From: Symsagittifera roscoffensis
Lineage: Eukaryota; Xenacoelomorpha; Acoela; Convolutidae
DNA: 64,000 bases
NCBI RefSeq assembly: GCF_963678635.1
Contig: NC_087071.1
Location: 26,647,378 to 26,711,377 of the forward strand
Reading direction: 5' to 3'
Positions within the stretch are counted from its first letter, which is position 1. Each line of letters opens with the position of its first letter. The notes below the pieces were generated by a model. The model was given only the letters and a program-made list of their open reading frames with translations, was not told where the DNA came from and did no database searches. A program made the position numbers and the translations under genes. Below, one piece after another: positions 56,031-64,000 of this stretch.

Positions 56031-57265
56031 TCGAACAAGACCTTAATAGCTTAGAATTAACCAAAATAGATTAGAAATTAGACAAAAACATTTACAAAAT
56101 GTTATACGACAATAATTTAATCGAAATGTCTCTACGACTCAATAGATCAGAGCCAATATTCCGAACCATAACAGAACTACCCGGAATTGGAAGAAGACCT
56201 CGAACCAGAGACGACATACGACAAAGTAGAAACTTGCCATATAGCTATATGATAGTTCGGCAAAAGCCAGAACAAACTTTTATATTTAGAATACTACTGG
56301 CAATGAATTTAGATTTTCATTTGCAAACATAAAACCTTGAAGTTAATCTTCAAAATCATTTCAGGCGCTAAACAAAATTATTAATATACAATAACGATTG
56401 ATAAAAAGATCTAAGATCGTTTTCCTAAAACTCTGCAGTAATATACAAAACATGTTTGAAAAATATTTATTGAAAAATAAAAAATAAAAATTAGTAGCAT
56501 GACAATAAATGGTTAGTAATCATAAATCATCCTGTTGTTCCAGCTCCATCACCTAAAACATAACAGCAATCATAAACCCACTAAAATCATCAAAACACTA
56601 AATCTTTCCTTTACACATATTTAAAATTTTATTAAAACTTAAATTCACTTAATTTTAAAACCAGATCATCAAGGCTTATCCTTGGATCTTAAATCATTTT
56701 CTACTTAATTAAATTTCAAATTTGATCATCAAGGCTTATCCTTGGATCAAACAGAACAACTTTGTTCTCCCCCACCCACTTAATTAGTGTCTAACGACCT
56801 CAAACGTCGATTCACTACCCAACCCTTTCTAAAGACCTAAGACTAATAGAAATTTTTAAACAAAACTAATCATTCAAATTAGGATAAACAGTGAAGAACT
56901 TCGGTTATTCATCCTTCACTTGACCCCCCCTCTTAACAGACCCAGGATAAATCTTAGACTTAGTAAGTTTAAAATAGTATCTAACGAACTACTCGCGTTC
57001 TAATTATACCTGAACCTTGTGGATCGATTTACTATTCTCCAACCCTTGAACACAATCACTACCCCTAAGTAAGATTAAGTAAGTTAACACCTTAACTTAT
57101 ACTAGCCACGAGAAAGTAAAAAATCATTCTTCGGAATCGATATACTTTTCTCTCCAACCCTGAACAAATAGACCCAGGTTAAGCTAACCAAAAAATCGTA
57201 AGAACTAACAGTTTAGGAAAATAGAAATCATTTAACAACCTTTTGCATCCGTCATCCTAAACCTT
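56031..57265 (+). other. Long leader between LTR and first substantial ORF
   Basis: About 1.2 kb with no strong ORF. A 77-codon frame at 56099-56332 starts with ATG shortly after the primer site but has no recognised similarity. 56664-56688 and 56724-56748 are identical 25-mers containing a CAAGG-CTTAT-CCTTG stem-loop. 56800-57170 shows three loose repeats ending in CCAACCCT (about 56818, 57037, 57154). It could be a packaging or internal-initiation leader. Confidence 0.4.
56664..56748 (+). repeat. Duplicated stem-loop in the retrotransposon leader
   Basis: GATCATCAAGGCTTATCC plus TTGGATC occurs exactly twice with period 60. Each copy folds as CAAGG/CCTTG with a five-base loop. Two identical hairpins in a retroelement leader suggest an RNA-level role (dimerisation, packaging), but that is inference. 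Confidence 0.7.
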
Positions 57266-57733
57266 ATGTCATTTAAAAACCTAGGAAATAAACAAACAAT
57301 CGTTTTACACAATTGTGAAATAGATAACAAAAAATACGACCTTGTAATCACACCTCATACACAAACAGTTGGATACATTCGAACAAAACGACAAACACTA
57401 AAAAGAAAAATAATAACGAAACAAAGACAAATAACACGAAAAAGATTTTCAAAAAATCGAAACGCATTTTCAGAATCAGAAACCAACAGTTTAGACGAAC
57501 TTTACAAACTAAAAGAATCAATAGATAAAAATTGCCCACTTCACGATCAATTATATTTTTCTGACTCAGAAACAACTTCAAATTCATCAAAAAGAGGAAA
57601 AAGAAGAATAAAAAAGCAGTATAAACACAAACCAGTACATTTATACAATTGGAATCAACCAATTCGACACATTAATAATTACATATTAACAGTCATCGAA
57701 CGAAAAAATGAGCTCAACGCACACCCCAGGTGA
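57266..57733 (+). CDS. Small basic ORF upstream of gag in the retrotransposon
   Basis: A 155-aa ATG-started frame, strongly basic in the middle (RTKRQTLKRKIITKQRQITR) with an acidic/Ser stretch after it (FSDSETTSNSSK). No domain recognised. It overlaps the start of the Gag-Pol frame (57708) by 26 bases in the +1 frame, an arrangement suited to termination-reinitiation or leaky scanning. Codon use (A-rich third positions) matches the main ORF, which supports it as a genuine element gene. A nucleic-acid-binding accessory role is possible but unproven. Confidence 0.55.
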   Translation: MSFKNLGNKQTIVLHNCEIDNKKYDLVITPHTQTVGYIRTKRQTLKRKIITKQRQITRKRFSKNRNAFSESETNSLDELYKLKESIDKNCPLHDQLYFSDSETTSNSSKRGKRRIKKQYKHKPVHLYNWNQPIRHINNYILTVIERKNELNAHPR

Positions 57734-60700
57734 AGAAAGTCCAGATGATGATGAAATCTTTCCTTTTATAGTAGATGCAACCACCGATAGAGGACAGCAT
57801 ATATTTTGCAAAAATTTACTATTAAATTTATTTGAACCCGGAATCAGTCCATGTAAAACAGAGTTCCCAGATGTAAAAATCAAAAGACAAATCATAGACC
57901 ACTACTTAAAAGATATATGCAACATAACGCAACAGTATGGAATCTACTCCATAGAATTCACCTCACCAAACCATAATAATAGAAAATATACAATTCAAAC
58001 AGACGATCTTGATTTAGAATTTTCAAAAGTTTTTTCAGAATATATAAAAAACATCCAATATCATAACTCACAAAGAGCAAACTCCATATTCACTAATGAA
58101 GTTTTCGCAATAATATATAGTTATATTTCGATATTAGAAAACGAAATCCCAATAACAAATGTCTCACCGACAGAAACATCTAAACATTTAAGAGTACGAC
58201 ATGAAATCACACTACTCTCTAGTTATTTAAACATCATTAAAGAAAATTTCACGAAAGACGACGTTTCACAACATACAAAACACGATCTACAAAAAATTTT
58301 GGCATGGTTCATAATAGATTATTTCACACACAATATTGATTTAATTGCACAAGCAAGAAAAAATTTTAGACCCCAAAACTCGAACGATGATACCGCTATC
58401 ACAGAACAATCAGATTATGTTTGGGACCCCGAATGGTCTCATCCCGCATTTATAAGCTTCCCACAATCAATCTCAAGTCAAGCAATAAGTACGATATCTT
58501 ACATAAGAGATTATGTAAAAGTAATACCATTAACCATTGATGCAACACCATTAAACTATAATACATTTTTGCCCGATACACAAAATAATAGTTTAAACTC
58601 TACAGTTATACACAATGAAAACCTCAATGGAACTAGGAATCTTACTCAACAAGATATCCAGACACCATCACACTTCATAAATGAAGAAATTGTACACACA
58701 ACAACTACACAACAAAGTATTTCACCAATACGCCCAAATTTAACAACACCAAGAAATACAAATCCTTCACAAACACAGGTAACCTTACAATCAACCGTTA
58801 AACCTTCGGTTGCCCCTAAATATTCACATATGGATTACCAAACATACAGACCCATGACAATACCATCAAAAACACGCAAAACATTCACTAGAAACAACTT
58901 TGCAGACCATAATTATAATTATACACATCCATCAAAAACATATAATCAACCACAAAGAAATTTTAACCAATATACAAGATCTCGAAATTGGGATAACCCA
59001 ATGACCCAACCTAATTCAATAAATTTCCAAACAAATCCTCCACAGGATCACAGTGAAAATTACCCATTTTTTCAACAAAATAAAAATAAAAAACAGACAT
59101 CTTATCAAATGGATTATTTATCCTCAGATGATGATTTCTTACAACCAGATATATTTGCACCAAATACTCAAGAATATCGTAGACAAGGAATACAGAGAAC
59201 ACGTACAAATCATAGAAATTTTTCTCCACAACCAATAGATGCACAACATCAACAACCAATTCAACAACAAAATCTAATTAATACACAATCTTTTCAACCA
59301 ATTCAACAACAAAATCCAATGACTGCACACTCGTATCAACCATCACAAATGCAAAATGAAATACCACTCACATATTATCTCCAGCAACATGAAATAACAA
59401 GAAACCAACTTTCAAATTTTTCTCAAATGCCAAATGCAGCAGAATCATTACAAATGACAATGAATCCATACCTTATGGGTGGATCATCAATAACATCAAA
59501 CAAACCTTTAATGGTTTTCACAGGAACAGACCCTGAATACTCTGTAGAAGATTATTTAAATGCAGTAACAGCAAACCTGATTTTAAATATTGGACCTGAA
59601 CCAATTAATACGCCACTACATCAAAATTGGATACATCGACGCACAGCGTTAATACAAACAACCTTAGATGGCGCAGCCCAAAAATGGTTTTCAGTACTAC
59701 CTCTAGAAATAAAATCAAACTGGAAAAGGTTTACACAGGAATTTTCAAAAATGTTTGACTCCGAAAGAAACAAACAACAACAAAGAGTTTTATGTAATGA
59801 AATTCGCAGATTACCAAACGAAACCATCAAGCAAATAGCAGTACGAATCGAAACACTAGTTCGAAAAGCATATTCATTAAATACACATGACTATAAAAAC
59901 ACAAAGATGAAAGAAATCTTAATGATGACCTTAACACCACAATTAAGGAAAATAGCAATAAAAAAGAGAGCATCCCATCCTTCTTCAATTCGAGAACCCG
60001 ATTTAGATTTTCGAAAACTAGTAGACAAATTAGAACAAGCAGAAATCACGATGAAACTAGAAGAAACGGAAAATCTGAAATTACAATACGTTAACAGAAT
60101 TGAAACGACTCCCACTAATATTAATAATATACAGGAATCAGAAACAGACCTCGTTGAAAAAATCACTGAAATACTCAATATTTACGAAAAGAACCCAAAC
60201 TTCAAAGGCAAACCATCTTTCAAAAAATGGTGTAATTATTGCCGACGATACGGACATAGTATTTCCGAATGTAGACAAAAACAGCAAGACAATCAAAATA
60301 AACCTCAAAAATATAAAGAACCAAATAAATCATTCTATCAATACATGAAAAAAGATCAAAATCTACCGAACAAAACAGTCCACAGCAACAACAGTTCAGG
60401 AAAACCACTCCCGAACAATACAAATTATACAAGAAATCAATCACCATATAACTCAAGTTATAGAGGAAGATCACCAGAACGAAGAAACACGAATAATTCA
60501 TCACAAAATCACTACAATAGACCAAATAGTCGAAATAACTACTCCAGATCAAATTCAAATACACAACGATTTGTTTCTAGATCTAATTCCCAATCAAGAA
60601 ATAACTACTATCCAAACAACCAATCACGAAATTCATCATACAATAGGAATAGAAAATACTCCTATAATCGAAATAGAAGTTATTCAAACAACCGAAACCA

Positions 60701-63155
60701 GAATTACCCGAACAATCGATCAAGGAATAACTCATATAATAGATCGAACTATAACAGACCAAACAATAATTACCAAAACAGATCGCGAAATAATTCACAA
60801 AATCGACACTCAAGTTATAATAATCGTTATAGAAATTATTCCCAATCACCACACCGGAATAATAATAACTATAATAATTCTAATAATCGCCACAGAAGTA
60901 GTACACCTAAACATCAAAGACAAATCAATCAAGTACAATCTAATCCAGAAACAACATCAGACCCTCCAGGTATTGATGACACAGTAACTGATACGTTACA
61001 ACTCAATCAAATAAACTGTACATCATCAGATTCAGAAAGTGATACTGAAAACACTCTTTCTATCAATATGATAAAAGTCGAAAATGACTATGAATCTGTC
61101 ATATATGAACAACCCTTTTCATCACACATATATGAAAATCAATCAGAATTTCTTCAAAATTATTACACTACACCCATAAATTCCACACCAACGACGCAAG
61201 AAACAAATGAGATTAACACTACAAATCAAACAAATAAAAATACCAAAACAAAATGCTTGAATACAAACCACATTTATCAAAATATACAAAAAGAACAACC
61301 CAAAGAAAAAATTTGGACAATACCATTTCTCTTAGAAAGCCCAAGAAATAAAGAATTTCAACCACCAGACCTTGAAATAGATTTTTTAATTGATTCAGGA
61401 GCAGAATCAAACATAATAAACATCCCCACATGGAATGAAATAAAAACTTTACACCCAAAACTAACACCTCTTGAAACCTCCAGCAAACTAGCAACAGCAC
61501 AAGGATCAACATTGATAAACTACGGAAAAATTCAATTATTTCTCCTCCCCACCAGAACAATGGAACAAAGCAAAATTTTAAATAAGCCATTTAAACAAAT
61601 ATTCCATATCACTGATATTAAATATAATATCATTGGAATACCATTTATTTCGAAGTATATACCAACAATTAACATCCTAAATAGTAAAATATTAATCAAA
61701 GATAAATATACAAAAACAAAAGAAACATCCTTAACATTTTTTCAAAGATTAAATAAACAACCACCATTCTTTTCAAAATTCTACCCGATATTTAACCAAC
61801 AAAGAAAACACCTAAAACCACTATCAGGAAATATCTATAATTTTTCAATCAAACAAGTTCACCAATATGATAAAGAACAAAACAAACAAAAATTTTATAT
61901 GTCAGAATTTGAATTCAAACCTATTCACAAATTTTTCAAAATCACAATCTCATCCATAAAATATTTGAAAAATTCGAATTCCGATATCATTTCCTTACAT
62001 GTCTATAACAACACACCTTACCAAGTAACATTACCTTTAGGACTTTTAGGATATTGTGAAACCAACGCTACAATATCACCAATACACGAAAAAGCCTATC
62101 GCGTAAATAATATACTCCAATTACTAGATATTTGCCAATCTACAATTCTTAATGAAGAATTATCTATAAATAATATAATAAGTAACGAAAACAGAAATAC
62201 GGATTATTTCACAAAAACTCCATATTTCAAACCTACATTCAACATAAGTAACTACACAGAGGACCAACAAAAATTTTTAACAATTTTTAATTTCCAACAT
62301 TCACAAATAACACAAGACGAATTCGAAAAGTTAGCCAAACAGCTAATTGAATATTTATCAGTCTATGCAACATCAAAATTCGATGTTGGAAAAATCAGTT
62401 CATCACTACATCTCCCGTTAAAACCAGACGCAGTTTTCAAAAAACAAAGAGCAAGTAAAGTACCAATTCACTTACATGATAAAGTGAACAGATTACTCGA
62501 TATTTTAGAACAATACAACATTATATCACCAGTAAACAAAGAAGAACAACCAAAAGGCAACACATTTATCAACCCTGTTATCATTCTAGCTAAAGGAGAA
62601 TCATTAAAAATCGTTCTCGATGCTAGATACCTCAATTCACTTATAGATGAATCAAAATGTAATTGGCCCATTGAACCAATACAAGTTATTTTAACAAAAA
62701 TAAACGGCAAATACTTTACAACCGCCGATATGAATAGTGCATACAATCAAATGCCACTAGATGAACAATCACGACGTTTAACACAATTTGTTATCGGAAA
62801 CCAACAATATGAATTCAACCGCTTATTCTATGGAATATCCATAGGACCAGCAGCATTTTCAGCTTTTATGAGCAAAATTTTTAGACCACTAATACTCAAG
62901 AAAAACGCAATCACCTATTTAGACGATGTTTTTATGCAATCACAAACAAAAGACGAAATGTTCAATGTTTTAGAAAAATATCACCAAATACTTCAGAACG
63001 AAAATCTGAAGGCCGCCCCCGATAAATCACACTTCTTTTTGACAAGAGTTAAATTCTTAGGACATAATATAGAAAGAAAAACAATCACTCCATTGAAATC
63101 ACGCATTGACGCTATTCAAAAACTTCAACCACCAACAAATAAAAAGAAAATCTAA
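57708..63155 (+). pseudogene. Ty3/gypsy Gag-protease-RT polyprotein, truncated by a stop codon
   Basis: 1815 codons. Residues 1-250: unrecognised N-terminal region. About 300-590: Gln/Asn-rich low-complexity segment. About 600-800: retrotransposon Gag core (AAQKWFSVLPLEIKSNWKRF). 842-855: CCHC knuckle CNYCRRYGHSISEC. About 900-1110: Arg/Asn/Ser/Tyr-rich tract. About 1225: aspartic protease with catalytic FLIDSGAES. About 1560-1800: reverse transcriptase with TADMNSAYNQMPL, YGISIGPAAFSAFM and the catalytic YLDD at 1737-1740. The frame ends at TAA 63153-63155, right after the RT thumb. Pol homology continues in the same frame beyond it (see next entry), so the stop breaks the gene. A single uninterrupted Gag-Pol frame without frameshift is known in several Ty3/gypsy lineages. 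Confidence 0.85.
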
Positions 63156-64000
63156 GAATTTCTTGGAATGTTAAACTTTTTAAGTAAATATGTTTATAAA
63201 ATGCAACTATATATACGACCATTTTATAACATCCTTTGACAACAAAATAATTTTGAATGGAACACAGAACATCAAACACGATTTGAAGAAATAAAGAAAC
63301 TTTTAACTGAACAAATTTCAAACACTATTCCAGATTCAAATCAACCATTTTATGCAATGTGCGATGCTTCGAACTTTGGCATCGGTGCAGCACTATTACA
63401 ATCACATAATGGTACAAATAAAATGAACCTCATATCAGCAAATTCTCGATTATTCACTCAAGCAGAGCTACGACTCTCAACTCTAATGAGAGAATGTACA
63501 GCCATAATATATACACTGACAGAATATGAATTTCTGATACTTGGATCAAAACATCCAACAGTTCTATTCACAGACCATAAACCAATCATCTTTCTCTTTA
63601 CACAAAAATCTAACCCAAACCACCGAGTTTACAGATTTCAACTAATTCTAATGAAATTTCCAAACTTACATATAGTTTGGACTGCAGGAAAAAATCTTGC
63701 ATTACCAGACACCTTAAGTCGAAATACACCACCTGAATTACTTACACGAAAAACAACAGTTGAAATACCCAAAAACATAAAATTCTACCTTGCAGAAAAC
63801 GAAACATCACCCCGATTGGAATGCAAATATGCAGTAAAAACTGATATTGAACAATCACAAATAAATAGTTTACAACATTTCCCACTTTATTTAGATTGTC
63901 AAAATAATCATTATGAAGTTGATTTACTAGGAACATCAACTTTCAAACCAATCCCATATTCTCAATGGATAAAAAATAACACCCAACAAAAACGAACAAA
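63156..64000 (+). pseudogene. RNase H and start of integrase region, same frame, cut by window end
   Basis: The frame of the upstream polyprotein stays open except for TGA at 63237-63239. It shows EFLGMLNFLSKYV (RT connection), FYAMCDASNFGIGAALLQ (RNase H, first catalytic Asp), LRLSTLMRECTAIIYTLTEY, LFTDHKPIIF, and the post-RNase H LALPDTLSRN signature of Ty3/gypsy pol. The final ~60 codons (LYLDCQNNHYEVDLL) lead towards integrase, which lies outside the window along with the 3' LTR. Two stops in an otherwise intact frame indicate a young but inactive copy. Confidence 0.8.

Noticed and set aside
56099-56332. 77-aa frame just after the candidate primer-binding site as a retrotransposon gene
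   Set aside because: It has an ATG and lies in the leader, but no similarity or composition signal separates it from a chance ORF; mentioned only within the leader entry.
1-64000. CRISPR array, bacterial operon or phage-type defence system
   Set aside because: No regularly spaced identical short repeats with unique spacers and no prokaryotic gene layout; introns, SINEs and SF3B1 show a eukaryotic genome.

Overview
The window is AT-rich eukaryotic, probably invertebrate animal, genomic DNA. Evidence: GT-AG introns, a spliced SF3B1 gene, TATA-box/AATAAA-type small gene architecture, tRNA-derived SINE-like repeats, Tc1/mariner-like foldback MITEs and Ty3/gypsy-type retroelements. I cannot name the species. 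Exons stand out as GC-richer islands in a background full of A/T homopolymers. Most short ORFs are chance ORFs or shadows.

Layout. 1-11.2 kb: no convincing gene; diverged repeats, an ~830-bp foldback element (4.41-5.24 kb), a tRNA-headed SINE (7.36-7.61 kb) and a 22-bp-stem hairpin (about 9 kb). 11.24-13.4 kb: a plus-strand gene for a very acidic Asp/Glu-rich protein (two exons seen, 5' end uncertain) behind a TATA-like box. 13.4-20 kb: repeats, a decayed coding-like stretch on the minus strand, and a 2.6-kb GC-richer island with a 46-bp tandem repeat. 20.18-20.54 kb: a compact single-exon gene for a 74-aa secreted peptide whose last residues look like an amidated neuropeptide. 21.2-39.9 kb: a decayed Ty3/gypsy-like element (two CCHC knuckles, RT, a stub of integrase, a hydrophobic-leader ORF, a J-domain-like ORF) bordered by ~1.06-kb repeat units that carry tRNA-like A/B boxes. 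About 6.6 kb of it is tandemly duplicated, with a scrambled templated junction at 32.61-32.66 kb. 39.9-45 kb: diverged ~2-kb repeats and a perfect 38-bp-stem hairpin.

45.5-54.9 kb (minus strand): the last six coding exons of the splicing factor SF3B1 (403 residues, ending at its stop codon). Its introns hold foldback elements, a ~1.07-kb tandem duplication of a CAGTG-ended MITE, and tRNA-like fragments. The gene continues upstream past the window. The next intron contains a Ty3/gypsy retrotransposon in the opposite orientation (from ~55.71 kb to beyond 64 kb) with a probable 300-bp LTR, a primer-binding site, a small basic ORF overlapping the main ORF, and a long Gag-Pro-RT frame broken by two stop codons before RNase H.

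Only SF3B1, the acidic-protein gene and the small peptide gene look like host genes. The rest is mobile DNA at different stages of decay. All repeat alignments were made by eye, so boundaries are approximate unless a terminal motif defines them.
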